NCBI GenBank assembly: GCA_021432605.1
Contig: MU271143.1
Span: forward strand, 3,915,277-3,979,276
Direction: 5' to 3'
Source of the DNA: Coniochaeta sp. PMI_546
Lineage: Eukaryota; Ascomycota; Sordariomycetes; Coniochaetales; Coniochaetaceae
Length of the DNA: 64,000 bases
The notes under the pieces are model-generated. The model did not search any database, was not told where the DNA came from, and saw nothing but the letters and a program-made list of their open reading frames with translations. Of the stretch, positions 21,353 to 31,632 are shown in pieces; the first letter of the stretch is position 1; every line of letters begins with the position of its first letter. The position numbers and the translations under genes were made by a program.

Positions 21353-22273
21353 ATGTGCAACGGCACTAAGACCCGCTGGCGTTGTAAATGCAACGACCGG
21401 TCTTGTCTCCGCAATGCCCGCGGCGACCCGGAACCTGGCCACTGGTGGGATACGATCAACTACGGCGCCTACTTCTTCTGCGACGAATACATCCTCTCCG
21501 GCCGCTACGTGATCGGATACCAGGGCGTTCCACCTTGCCCCAAGGGCATCACTACCGACTTCGAGACCCGATTCAGGAATTACCTGTGCCCCGATTGCGT
21601 CGACAACGGCTGTCCGCCTATCGATCACAGCATCGTTTACCAGGATTCTGCCCAGAAAATCCAAAGGAAGGAACGCGAGAAGGTGCAGGCTGAGGAGCGA
21701 GGGAGGTCGAAGTCAAGGCCCAGATCGGCATCAAGATCGAGTTCGGTGGATACTATCATTCCCCAGAGGTTTACATCAGAGAAGCCGAGGCCAACTGCTG
21801 TCGAACATGTTGATGAAATGGTGGTTACCGTTGAGTCTGTTCTCCATCTCGAATCCCAAGTTTCTCTGAAGCGTGATTGTTTCGGCACCGGTCCTTTTGG
21901 GAGGCCGATCGAGCAGGTGGACTCCCCTCGGCCACCGAAGTCTCCTGGCCCAATAGCATATTCCATTGTATTAGCTACTGAGCAAGCGTCTCTTCATGAA
22001 TCTCAAGTCGATGCACCGAAGCCCAAGGCTGATATGTGGGCTGCTGAAAGAGCTTGGCGTGAATCGCAGCTCGGTGGTTTGGTCTCGCCGGGTCTTGGGT
22101 ACGTCGACAAGTCTCAGAGCGATGGTGGTTATTCTGGTCGTTCTTACCCTTCCTACATATCAGGAATATTAGAGTTTGAGGATTCTGAGGACCAGCTGCA
22201 TGGCACTGACGTATCTGTCTATGAAGAATCACAAGGATATGCCATGGACAAGCTAGGAGCTGAAGATGTATAG
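21353..22273 (+). CDS. Cysteine-patterned protein, family member A (novel family)
   Basis: An intronless 306-residue protein without signal peptide or membrane segment. Cysteines lie at C2, C11, C13 and C18 (MC...RCKC...SC), then in YFFC, VPPC and LCPDCVDNGC near residue 90. The same pattern occurs in the genes at 27574 and 28926, so the first 95 residues form a shared, probably zinc-binding module. After it comes a basic, serine-rich stretch (KEREKVQAEERGRSKSRPRS) and about 170 acidic, low-complexity residues absent from the other two. I do not recognise the family. The lack of a signal peptide argues against a secreted effector; nuclear or cytoplasmic action is inferred. Confidence 0.75.
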   Translation: MCNGTKTRWRCKCNDRSCLRNARGDPEPGHWWDTINYGAYFFCDEYILSGRYVIGYQGVPPCPKGITTDFETRFRNYLCPDCVDNGCPPIDHSIVYQDSAQKIQRKEREKVQAEERGRSKSRPRSASRSSSVDTIIPQRFTSEKPRPTAVEHVDEMVVTVESVLHLESQVSLKRDCFGTGPFGRPIEQVDSPRPPKSPGPIAYSIVLATEQASLHESQVDAPKPKADMWAAERAWRESQLGGLVSPGLGYVDKSQSDGGYSGRSYPSYISGILEFEDSEDQLHGTDVSVYEESQGYAMDKLGAEDV

Positions 22274-22445
22274 ATGAGCTCGGGAACGGAGAGGTTGCTG
22301 CTTTTCTGGCTTGCTTGCATTCGCTTACAGCACACTAGCGTGTTACTGTACTCTAGATTAGAGCACAAGAAATGGCCGCAGACAGTAAAAAAAGATATGG
22401 TACATATGGTGATATCCAAACTCTTGTGCCAGTAAGAGTTGTAAG

Positions 22446-24615
22446 TCATGTGATATCGATCAAGTCCAGGCCGGAAGGTCGTTCCACGAACGTATCCCAG
22501 AGCTCCTCAAAGGGAAAAGGTGCCAAAGTTTCGAAGTCCTGAACCTGTATATCGTCCTGAACAAAAGAGTCCACCACCGTAGCCAATCCCTCATCCGTGG
22601 TAGACGAAATTGTCGTGTCGGGTGCCCAAACTCCGAATTGGACAAGCAACTGTGTCAGGGTCTCGAGAAACTTGGCGGCACTTTGGGAGTGTCGCTTGAT
22701 GCTGTCCAGTTGCCTTAAGACTCCCATCATCTCGGCGGATTGACGTTCACGTTCTTCGCCTTGGGGCTGGTTGCAACACAGGTCTGTCGCCAGAATGAGT
22801 GCCCCGGTGAACATGTGAAAGACAGTACCTTGTATCCTCATGAAGTCGGACGAGTGGGAGATCTGCAACATGCTCATATCACGATGTGCTGAGAGAACGC
22901 GCCTCGCGGCTTTCAGGCTAGCATCTCGCGAGAAGGCGTGAAGAGACCTGTTCGGGTGTCCTGAAAGAAAAGGAAAATGAAGCTTGCAACGAACGAGATG
23001 GACCATGAAGTTTATCAAAAGCCGTTGCATAGGGATATGTGGGTGTAACCGGTCGACCCGCGCAGTCTCCTCAGAGTCTGCCATTTCGACTCGGAAGAAT
23101 AATGGGAGGTCCTGGATCAGCGACTCGAGTTTTGAATCGAGTGATAGTATCATTTCGCAAGTTGCGTCGCTTGCATTCCGCGGCATCACATCTGAGATGC
23201 ATCGAGCGATTTCCGCGACTTTTAGACGGTGCAGGTTATATGACATGCTAGTCGGCTCCGATAGTGGCCTCTCTTGGATGTTGGCATTGCCAAGATCATC
23301 GTCATTGATATTCTTCGGAATACTGGAACCGATCCGGTTCGGTTGGACGAGATACACCGCATCGAATGGCCCTTCATGTGCATTAAGTTAGTCACCGGCT
23401 CGATACATGCAATTGGGGCAGTCGACCTAACCTTCTACCATGGATACCATCCAATCCGTCGCTGTCAAGTACCACCACACCCTCCGTTTCATCTCTTGAA
23501 TGACAGGATCTGTTCCTTCCTGTGATGTAACTCCCCTGCCTGAGGCCAAATCGACGCGATGGAGGCCTAGATAATGAGATACCGTCACTGCCTCCGCCAA
23601 CAAGGCGCGGTATCTTGGTGAAAGCGTCTCGAGGTGGTTTATGAGAAACTGGAGGACAAGCATTGCCTGTACACCTTCAAGTGTGTGGCTCATCCTTCGG
23701 CGATGCTGCTCCAAGCAGTCCATTGAGGCGCGCACGTATACCGCGGAAATCTTCAGTCGTTCCTTGAGGATCGGAAGAACCACATCGAGACTCCCTTGGA
23801 GGGGTTCTAGAATCACTCCTATTGCAACAACACTGAGTATCAAAGCCAGCCCTCGCGGTGCCGTTGTGGTTGAGACATGAGATATTTGATCGTAGACTTC
23901 ATCGATCATATTGAGCGAATGTGGTTGGTAGATAATATGCTGGAAGTAGCCGATATAATCGAAATATACCTGGAATAGCCGGACAGTCTCGTTTTTAGGA
24001 GGCAGTTGAATTTGACGGCAGTCGATGTGTTGCAGAGGTGTAAGGTCTGTTGAGACACATATGGACACATGATGCACCAGAGCTTGGCTCTGTCCACAGT
24101 CAGTCTCCAGAGGGTGGCTAATATGATGGGTCGTCAACGCATACCAGAATGTTGTCACTCGCCGACAGGTCTCCCAGCGGCACGCCAAAATCAGCAGTGC
24201 CCGACTGAGCGCTCCTTACCGTCGTTGCCGTCGTTGTATGGGTCTGTCTTGCCCTCGGTGTATAGGGGGCTCCTGTATTTGTGGGTTCGGCTCGTGAGGG
24301 ACAGGTTACCCCTGAGACACTGTCCCGTTGTGTGTTAGCTTCCTTTACAGAAGAGTCAGTGGCAAGACCCTCGTTGTGACGATCATGCGTTGTACTGATG
24401 TAAGCTTCAAGTCTATCAAGTCTGGAAAGTATATGTGGTATTGACGACTGTTCCGACCCATCAAGGGTGCGTTTGACTCCCCGGCTGACAGACGCCAACT
24501 GTTGTTCTTTGCAATCGACCGAGCGGGTGAGGCAGTTTGAGCATGGCTGTTGTTTATCGCACTTAAGTTTCCTTTGACGACATGACAGGCATGCCTTCCT
24601 TTGCGGATTAGGCAT
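22446..24615 (-). CDS. Zn2Cys6 transcription factor with fungal-specific domain
   Basis: Three exons in transcription order (24615-24145, 24089-23432, 23371-22446) sum to 2,055 nt, 684 residues. The N-terminal cluster KACLSCRQRKLKCDKQQPC continues SNC...C and matches the Gal4-type pattern. A short coiled-coil-like stretch (HILSRLDRLEAYI) follows near residue 62. The fungal-specific factor domain (PF04082-type) spans about residues 190-450, with its usual signature RRVWWYLTATDW. Its promoter is shared with the O-methyltransferase at 25127, 511 bp away and divergent, which makes that gene its most likely direct target. No frame break is seen, so it looks functional. Confidence 0.88.
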
Positions 24616-25126
24616 CTTTCAGAGGTATACACAGGTACGAGGATAAATGATCCACGCCGCGGAGCCGATGATGGTTTAACATGGCGAGACAGGTTGGTTG
24701 GTGATTCCAAATTGGAAGGTAATGAACCCCGCGGATCCACGGATCCCACGGCTCCGCGCAGGCCAAAGAGTCACTTCTTGAGGGTAGGGTACACTATGAG
24801 ATCCACAAATCGCAAGACTCACGGAGTCCACGGACTGCTAGGCTCGTACAGATATAAAAGACATAGCAATGCGATGATGCCACCAAGAAAAAGAATTCTT
24901 ATTATTCTCTTGTCATCATACCAGCTCTGCAATAAGCACATCGATAGGTCTATCGACTTGCACACCTCGTCAACAACAGTCCTTTGCTTGGGTCGCTGGT
25001 TGCAGTCTCAATTACACTCGAGGCGGCTTCCATCAACTACGCCTATACCTGGGCATTATCATCTGTCGCCCTGTCTGTTCGTTATATCGTCCCATCGTCC
25101 TACCGTCACCTTACCACCTCGTTATC
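24616..25126. promoter_or_regulatory. Shared divergent promoter (Zn2Cys6 factor / O-methyltransferase)
   Basis: A 511-bp region between divergent starts. TATAAAA at 24853-24859 faces the O-methyltransferase. Clustered CGCGGATCCACGGATCC and GCTCCGCGC blocks at about 24728-24760 include CGG/CCG half-sites of the type Zn2Cys6 dimers bind. Binding is inferred, not shown. Confidence 0.45.
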
Positions 25127-25816
25127 ATGGAGACCATCGCCAGCCTCGGAAATCTCATCGACTTCGATAACTTCCGGTTAGCACCGCGCATAGATGCCCA
25201 GGCCCAAGCCTCCCTGCTCCGACCCAACCCGAAGCTCGACCATGCACTCGCCAATTCAGTGGCCAAAGGTCTCCCACCCATCAGCATCCTCCCCTTAGAA
25301 GGTCAGCATCTCTCCATTCTCACGCAGCTCATTGGAGCCAAGTCGGTGCTCGAGATTGGCACACTGGGTGGCTACTCGTCCATCTGCTTCGCCGAAGCCG
25401 GCGCCAAGGTCACGAGCATCGAGATCGAACCGAGACACCGCGACACCGCGCTGGAGAACGTGCGAGGCCTCGACGTGGAGGTCCTTTTGGGAGCAGCGCT
25501 GGATGTGATGCCGAAACTGGCAGACGAGGGGAGACAATTCGACATGGTCTTCATCGATGCAGACTTTGATGGGCAGTGGGAGCTCTTCAGCTGGGCTGTG
25601 AAGTTGACGAGAGTAAACGGATGTGTGTTCTTGGATGATGTCGTGGCCTCGATGATAAAGGATGGGCATACGGAGGAAGGGAGCGAATCAATCTTGACCA
25701 AGCTTGGCCAGGATGAAAGAGTCAAAGCCACACTCGTGCCAACTGTGGTAAGCCACCCAATGCTACCGACGCCAGTGTTCAATGGCTTTGTCCTTGCCAT
25801 AGTGAAAAGTCATTAG
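25127..25816 (+). CDS. O-methyltransferase, caffeoyl-CoA / catechol OMT type
   Basis: An intronless 229-residue class I SAM methyltransferase of the metal-dependent OMT3 family. The SAM loop is VLEIGTLGGYSSICFAEAG (about residues 66-84), followed by acidic strand SIEIEP. FIDADFDGQWELF carries the Asp that binds SAM/metal, and VFLDDVV supplies the second metal-binding pair. Length is right for the family and all motifs are intact. It probably methylates a hydroxyl of an aromatic or catechol substrate. It is divergent from the Zn2Cys6 factor at 22446-24615 and next to a LaeA-like gene, consistent with a small metabolic module. Confidence 0.88.
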   Translation: METIASLGNLIDFDNFRLAPRIDAQAQASLLRPNPKLDHALANSVAKGLPPISILPLEGQHLSILTQLIGAKSVLEIGTLGGYSSICFAEAGAKVTSIEIEPRHRDTALENVRGLDVEVLLGAALDVMPKLADEGRQFDMVFIDADFDGQWELFSWAVKLTRVNGCVFLDDVVASMIKDGHTEEGSESILTKLGQDERVKATLVPTVVSHPMLPTPVFNGFVLAIVKSH

Positions 25817-26449
25817 CGTTGGTCAATACCGTCGATCTTCAGCATCTTACACGAAGCATGATGCCTCGGGCGCAACGTCGGCTGAGCTGGAGGACCACAC
25901 AGTTCATACTTTCTCTCCTCTCAGTTCTCCTTAGCCTTGTCAGTAAATCGAACATCGCTACAGCATGAATTTCGGGACCCATGTTGACTGCAAGTCTGGC
26001 AGCTTTGGCATGCATCTCCGTAGTGATTAAAGTGCACGTTGTCCGACCGAAGCATCTAGACAATGGGACTCTGGTGTCCGTTAACCTCGTTTTTGTCCTC
26101 CCTAGATATACATAACTCATCAAAACCTGATATTCCTTCCTCGAGCACTCGCCCATTGCCCCATCGGGACCACTTGTTCTTGCAGCCATGGACAAGTGGT
26201 CGCAATTCGACCTTCAATAGTCAAAAGCATGACTACCTAGAATGGCAATCAAGAGCGTATTGATAACCGGTTCGTGCAAATTCCACACAGATTACCACGC
26301 GGCATCGCCTGGCAAAGTAAGCCAATTTGCGCTACAGGATTTGGGAGCCAACTTGGGAGTCGTCCTCAACCTTCTGAAGACTTTCCAAGCGCAGTATTGA
26401 CTATCTCATCGGAGTTCGGGTCCATCTCAAGTGAGCTACAGCTAACAAG
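25817..26449. other. Intergenic, possibly containing the lost 5' part of a dead amidohydrolase
   Basis: No intact gene. The M20 relic that begins near 26450 lacks its N-terminal catalytic half, which would be expected here, but I could not recognise any of it. Confidence 0.4.
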
Positions 26450-27130
26450 CCATTGTGGACGACGGCCTCTAAGACTGCATTCCGGTAACAGATCTCATGC
26501 TTGGCCTGCACAGAGTACCTAGCTGTTACGGCACAGTGGCAATCCGCTCCGGTCCAGTCTTGATTGCCAATGCGTATCCGCGTCATCGGCGGACCGTGAA
26601 AGGGCAGCATCAACCCGCAAATCTACGCCGAGCCCGTCCAACCCTCCGTGAGCATCATATCCGGGCTTCTCGAAGCCGTGACCAGAGACAATGGCCCTGA
26701 CAAGGACACCACCATCGCCTGTCGGGGATTCCACGCCGGCGAACCTGGCAACGACTTCGCCACTCACCGCCGATATCCTGTTCGGCCTCAAGACGGTCAA
26801 GTTGAATTTACGGCGTCGTATGCTTGGCTTAATCAGGAAGAAGTTCGTCGACAAGTGTCGAGCCGCAGGCGTCCCGCGAAACCCGGAATTGAACCTCAGC
26901 GTCCGCACGCCCTTAAACAACAAAGTCGGTACATTACCGATGACGGCTGTCAGATCTTCCGGGACTATTTCACCGATAACACGCCCTAAATTGTCTTTCC
27001 GGTCCGCGAGGACTTTTCGGTTCTCGGCGCCTCCCATGGCGTGCCGTATGCGCACTGGAACTATGGCGGCACTCTTGCGGACGTTAAGGAAACCATCCCG
27101 TCAAATCCGTCGCCTTTCTTTGCGCCAGAT
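26450..27130 (+). pseudogene. M20-type amidohydrolase pseudogene
   Basis: Pieces of an M20D peptidase/amidohydrolase appear in order but in different frames. AIVDDGL is followed by a stop, then LMLGLHRVPS and YGTVAIRSGPV. Next come FHAGEPGNDF, then LGLIRKKFVDKCRAAGVPR, and finally EDFSVLGASHGVPYAHWNYG and IPSNPSPFFAP near 27015-27110. These match the dimerisation domain and the C-terminal metal site of the family. At least one stop and three frame changes separate the blocks, and the N-terminal metal-binding half is not found, so the gene is dead. Living members hydrolyse N-acyl amino acids or small peptides. Confidence 0.7.
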
Positions 27131-27460
27131 GTCAATAACCAAATCAGTTCTGCTCGATATAGAGCAATCAACAGGTGACATGACAGAGGTACGGAATGGT
27201 CCTAATGTTACATCGGTTAGCTACTTCCACGTAATCACTTTCTGAATGAACCATTTCTCGACAATCAGTGTCAACCGTCTATTAGTTCACGCCTTTTCTG
27301 TCGTGACTCGTGCTATGAATCCAGTTATAAACTGGGCTTCAGGGCGATCATGTGTCACAATATCATGACTGGACTTGACAAATTCTGATCTCTGCCTTTG
27401 TGCGATCTACCAATTCATAGGGCACACTTCTGTGGACGCCATTTGTCGATATCACTCAAA

Positions 27461-27468
27461 TATATATA
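27461..27468 (+). promoter_or_regulatory. TATA box of cysteine-patterned gene B
   Basis: TATATATA lies 113 bp upstream of the ATG at 27574, just before a CT-rich tract. Confidence 0.5.
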
Positions 27469-27573
27469 GTGTCCTCCTGTTCTGTTCTGAGCCTCTAGTT
27501 CCTCGCGCCCAACAAACATGATCGCTTGGCCACCACATCCCCACAGTGCCTCAAAACTTCAGCTACCGTCAGA

Positions 27574-28092
27574 ATGTGCAAACTAATCGTCGAGCCGAAA
27601 ATCTGCAGATGCAGCAATGTAACCAATTGTCCTTATCGCAGGACGAGAACAGACAAGGAAATCCCGGGTCACCTTGCCGATGAGATAAATCGCACAGCCA
27701 TTTGGTTTTGCGATGACGCGCTGCTCGCAATGGCTAGCCCGGGTGGCCTCTCTTATCGGGCGGCCGAATTCCCTATGCAAAAGAGAAGGGTGTCTCTCGT
27801 CGTCCCTACGTGTTGTGAAGCGGAGAGAGGAGAATGGAGCGAGGAACTATATTCGTCGCCAATCCTGTGTCAGTCGTGCATCGAAAACGGTTGCTACAAT
27901 TACTTGACAACGTCTTTGGACGATAGCTATTGGATCGGCCTGAGCAGTCGTCCAGGTCTCACTCGGAGGAAGAGTGACGCCGGGAAGTCATCGAGGAGCC
28001 TATCCCCACACTTATCGTCTGGGCCTCCCACTGCTCGACAGTCAAAGGAAGATCTCCGGGTCGATAAGAAGCCATCTTCTTCGAAGCAATAG
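27574..28092 (+). CDS. Cysteine-patterned protein, family member B (novel family)
   Basis: An intronless 172-residue protein related to the genes at 21353 and 28926. It has C2, C11, C13 and C19 (MC...ICRC...NC), then IWFC, VPTC and LCQSCIENGC near residue 110. The cysteine frame is shared, while other residues have diverged strongly. The tail is basic and serine-rich (KSDAGKSSRSLSPHLSS), as in member A. An in-frame ATG at 27526 would add 16 residues, but 27574 is preferred since the MC start is shared by all three. No signal peptide. Function unknown. Confidence 0.7.
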   Translation: MCKLIVEPKICRCSNVTNCPYRRTRTDKEIPGHLADEINRTAIWFCDDALLAMASPGGLSYRAAEFPMQKRRVSLVVPTCCEAERGEWSEELYSSPILCQSCIENGCYNYLTTSLDDSYWIGLSSRPGLTRRKSDAGKSSRSLSPHLSSGPPTARQSKEDLRVDKKPSSSKQ

Positions 28093-28925
28093 GCTAACTT
28101 GTGACTGTCGTGCAAATTGCTTTCGACTTCCGAGTGATGAGCGATGAGCGTGTCTATATACTAAAGATTCACACCTAGAATGGTGAGCTTAGAAAGGAGA
28201 AACAGGATTCGGGGAGGGTTGGGAACTCTAGAGAGGATTTGAACTATCTCTCTGATTTCCAAAAGTTACGAGAGGTAGTTCATGAGTTCATATCCGTACA
28301 CTGCAGATGAGATAGGATCTGATAAGCAAGCCTGCTTAAGTTAGTCAAGGAGGATTTAGACGTACGTTTGAACAATTGAGACAACTTCTACAAACTCAAC
28401 ACCCTACTTGCAGACCTAGTGAAGAAGACAATTGAGGGTGATAACTCAACTTCCCCGTCTTAAGCATGATGAGCCTATTTCCTACAAAAGGGCACGCTCT
28501 GCGTTAATGTCGTGGCTAGACCTGTAGCAAACTGCTATCTATCATGTCATGTACAAAACAAGGTGTAACTTTTGCATCCAATCACTTGCTACTACTGAGC
28601 CTTTCGCTCAATATTCGAGCCTAGTCCTCGATACATTCATCTTAGCTATCCAATTAGCCAAGCAGGTCTTGAGGGTGACCGCACTCATAGTGGTTCATGA
28701 CCTACATCTTGCATGACTTTGGTGATGGCGTTCTCCCTCAGGCGAATCAGGTCAGATTATGCTTGTATACATTGATGCCGACCATTTGTTACTAACCTCG
28801 AAGTATATAAAGAGAGTTGCCCTTGCTATTGTCCCGACACACATTTTGAACAAACCAGCCTAGCAACATTCAAAACTACATACAATACCACCCAAACAGA
28901 ATCTTGTCCCCAAGGCAGAGCAAAG
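28093..28925. other. Intergenic, about 830 bp, AT-rich
   Basis: No coding frame of note. The right end carries the promoter of the next cysteine-patterned gene. I see no terminal repeats or transposase fragments. Confidence 0.5.
28804..28811 (+). promoter_or_regulatory. TATA box of cysteine-patterned gene C
   Basis: TATATAAA lies 122 bp upstream of the ATG at 28926, nearly the same spacing as in gene B (113 bp). Confidence 0.55.
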
Positions 28926-29396
28926 ATGTGCGTAGGTGTCGCAGAATTTCAGTACTGCAAGTGTACCAATCGGCGATGTCCCAAACGTCCACCCGGTCAC
29001 CATCACAAGTTTCATGCTTCCCGCATGACCGATCGAGGGGCATACGAATATTGTGCGGCATATCAGGCAACCGAGGCATTCCAGTATTCCCAGCTGCATC
29101 AGCATTACCCTGACAATTGTCCTGTGGTTATGGCCAACGATAATACTCTCCCCTATCATCCATGCGAGGAGAGCTACTGGGACCCGGCAGATTTCTGCGA
29201 TGACTGCAGAGCAATAGGATGCTATGCTGCTTGCATCGTGGATCTGTCGGATGCTCGTTTTGAAAGTCCTCCCGGCGACATCACCATAACTGAGGCACCT
29301 CTAAAGGGGAAGGGCAAGAAAGTCATCAAACGTATTTCTTCTACAGACACCATTAAAGTCTCCATCGACTATGGTTCGTCTTCTTCGAAGAAATAG
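28926..29396 (+). CDS. Cysteine-patterned protein, family member C (novel family)
   Basis: An intronless 156-residue protein. C2, C11, C13 and C18 (MC...YCKC...RC) are spaced exactly as in member A, and are followed by YEYC, DNC and FCDDCRAIGC near residue 97. The middle is longer and His/Tyr-rich. The tail is Lys-rich (KGKGKKVIKR) and ends in SSSSKK, close to the PSSSKQ end of member B. Its start and end match B in style more than A, suggesting B and C duplicated later. Function unknown; zinc binding is inferred from the paired cysteines. Confidence 0.7.
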   Translation: MCVGVAEFQYCKCTNRRCPKRPPGHHHKFHASRMTDRGAYEYCAAYQATEAFQYSQLHQHYPDNCPVVMANDNTLPYHPCEESYWDPADFCDDCRAIGCYAACIVDLSDARFESPPGDITITEAPLKGKGKKVIKRISSTDTIKVSIDYGSSSSKK

Positions 29397-29716
29397 CTGG
29401 CTGCGGCACAGTAGTTCTTCCATCAAATGGGGCCGTTGACGTGTTGATATGCTCAAATCTATTTGCGGTAGGTATGGTTTCTCAGGGGCAAGGGGCATGG
29501 TTTTAGCGGCAGAAGAACCATTGCAAAGTGGCGCTTAGCTACGGCAAATCGTGGATTCATAACTGTCAACTGTCATGACAGTTATTAGCTATTCATCAGA
29601 CCGAAAAACGTCGGACCAATTTCTTGATAATTACTGATCAGATTGACTTAATCCTCTCTCGCTGCGAACCACTCATATGCTGTTGCTGCCCAAATATAGT
29701 CTCCTTTTCAGTGCTT
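29397..29716. other. Intergenic, convergent 3' flanks
   Basis: A 320-bp region between the 3' ends of cysteine-patterned gene C (plus) and the MDR gene (minus). Nothing else is seen. Confidence 0.5.
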
Positions 29717-30847
29717 TCACGGTATGAACACAACGGCAGTCCCAATTTCCGGATGAGAAGCAGCAAGCTCAATAGCCCTGTCAAACTCCTCCAACCCAAA
29801 CCGGCCTATAACCTCGACGCCACTTTTCTCCCCAAGCGGCAGCACGCCCGTCTCGGCAAGCTTGATCAAAGACCTAACATCATCTCTCTCATACATATAC
29901 TGCCCCCTGATTGTCAGGTTATTCCACATAGCATATACGTACGGCACAGCAATATCGCCGGGGATGACACCCATAAGCGACACCCGACCGTATTGCTTGA
30001 CAGCCATGATCGCGTTACGGACATGCGTCGAGTTTGCAGCCTGATAGGGCGAGATATCAATATACGCATCTGCCGGACCGAACTGCTTCAGGGCCGCGGT
30101 ATCCTTCTCCCCATCACCGGTGTTGAGCACAATCTTGACTCTCCCCGCGGGCTGCGCCGCCTGGATCTGCTCGAGCACCTTCTGGTTGCGGCTGTAGGCG
30201 ATGACCTTGGCGCCCATGGCAACCGCGACCTGCACGGCGGCGCCGCTGAACATGCCAGTGGCGGGGGACACGATGACGGTCTCGCCGGGCTGGAGGTTGA
30301 TGCCGCGCAGGCCCCCGTAGGCGACTATCTGCTTGGGCAGGGCGAGGAGGTCCTCGGGCTTATAACCGAGACCGCCCTCGGACGGACTGCCGCACAGCAA
30401 CTTCTCGTTGAGCGGGTGGCAGTTTTCGAGAGGTGTGCGGCAGTACTCCGCCAACGTAGCATGGGCCCAGTTGTCGGCCGCGAACTTTTTGGAGGCCGGC
30501 GTGGGGCCGTCGAATGTGCCCCAGAGAATCTGAACATTAGGGTCGTCGCGGGCGCGGATAAAGGGCTCGGTCATGACGAGTTGGCCTTCTGTAAGAGTGG
30601 TTGTGTCGGGCCCGAGGGCGGCGACTCGGCCTACCGCCCGACCACCGGGGACGAGGTTCTTGGGGAAGGTGAAGATCCGGCCGGAGAGAACATGTGGGAG
30701 ACCGGGGTCTGCAGTTGTGGCGAGGATTTTGATGACGACGCTACCGGCGGTGGCGGCTGGGACTGGGATGGTCTTGAGCTGGAGAGGCTGGCCAACTTCC
30801 TCGCAGACGAGTGCTTTCATGGTAGTGGGGAGGGCGGTTGAACCCAT
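29717..30847 (-). CDS. Medium-chain dehydrogenase/reductase (zinc-free ADH-like)
   Basis: An intronless 376-residue MDR protein. The N-terminal GroES-like half begins MKALVCEEVGQPLQLKTIPV and contains VPGGRAVGRVAALG. The nucleotide-binding half has ETVIVSPATGMFSGAAVQVA, where the usual GxGxxG loop reads TGMFSGA, and AKVIAYSRN at the end of the second strand. The four structural-zinc cysteines of true ADHs are absent, so a quinone-reductase-like or enoyl-reductase-like enzyme is likely. Its start faces the Zn2Cys6 gene at 31633, 785 bp away, the usual layout of an enzyme and its local regulator. A 405-codon frame on the opposite strand is a GC-rich shadow. Confidence 0.85.
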   Translation of the reverse strand: MGSTALPTTMKALVCEEVGQPLQLKTIPVPAATAGSVVIKILATTADPGLPHVLSGRIFTFPKNLVPGGRAVGRVAALGPDTTTLTEGQLVMTEPFIRARDDPNVQILWGTFDGPTPASKKFAADNWAHATLAEYCRTPLENCHPLNEKLLCGSPSEGGLGYKPEDLLALPKQIVAYGGLRGINLQPGETVIVSPATGMFSGAAVQVAVAMGAKVIAYSRNQKVLEQIQAAQPAGRVKIVLNTGDGEKDTAALKQFGPADAYIDISPYQAANSTHVRNAIMAVKQYGRVSLMGVIPGDIAVPYVYAMWNNLTIRGQYMYERDDVRSLIKLAETGVLPLGEKSGVEVIGRFGLEEFDRAIELAASHPEIGTAVVFIP

Positions 30848-31632
30848 GCTGTAGACGTGAATTGCTTTTATGTACTATGTGCGAGAACTAAACTCAAGTT
30901 TTCGGGACTGAAGTCGATTGTTCATGAATGATGGCCGTGCTGATGCTGCTGTGTTTGCCCATAGGGAGGACGCATGTTATATACCTAATCATTGTGAGGC
31001 TTGGCATCATCGGCACGGAGCTAACATCGCGATATGTGATAGTGGCCAGGGTTTCTTTCACGGTGGATATGAGGTTGTAGTGAGGTCATAACATTGGTTA
31101 GGCGTTTTCTCGCGATGAGAGTTTGCCATTATGTCCGGGTTCGGCCACCGGCGGGAGTTCTAGTCGAAGGTTAGAGTCGTTAAGGTGCTTGACAGAAAGG
31201 GGTAAGCGCGATTGAGGAATACGGTCTGAGGTTAGCGTCGGAACTAACCAGCCATCCGGAGATAAGGCATCCAATGAGGCAGAGATACCTAGGTTGCAGG
31301 CTTGATCCACCTCATCTGGCGATCCAAGGAGCCGCAATCGTTCCACTCCGACCTCAGCTAACTCATCATCTGCCCGCAATAGCCTACCTATTTGCCTGGT
31401 GATACCGCTTGTCCCTGATAATCATCACTCGCGCTCGGCAGTAGATCTTATCGCCATATGACTGTCCAAGTAGCACACTTAGCAGCAGCCTGCCGCGCAT
31501 TCACTGGCTTGACCCCTCATCCCAGTCCCACCGTCCCGACAACGACACTGTCGGAATAGTGACCACTCGCTCTGACTCCTGCCCTACGACGTGCCCCTCC
31601 ATCTCTCGAGCACTGCAGTTCCAGCCCGTCCA
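30848..31632. promoter_or_regulatory. Shared divergent promoter (MDR / Zn2Cys6 factor)
   Basis: A 785-bp region between divergent starts. It contains several CGG/CCG triplets (for example CCACCGGCGGGAG near 31146 and CATCCGGAG near 31254), candidate sites for the adjacent Zn2Cys6 protein. No gene is supported inside. Confidence 0.4.

Noticed and set aside
26242-26276. Possible SDR start (MAIKSVLITG)
   Set aside because: About ten residues resemble the start of an AYR1-like reductase, but the frame then loses all SDR features; too short to support.
29624-30841. 405-codon open frame on the plus strand opposite the MDR gene
   Set aside because: It mirrors the GC-rich third positions of the MDR gene. 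It has no domain, and its product is low in normal hydrophobic patterning.
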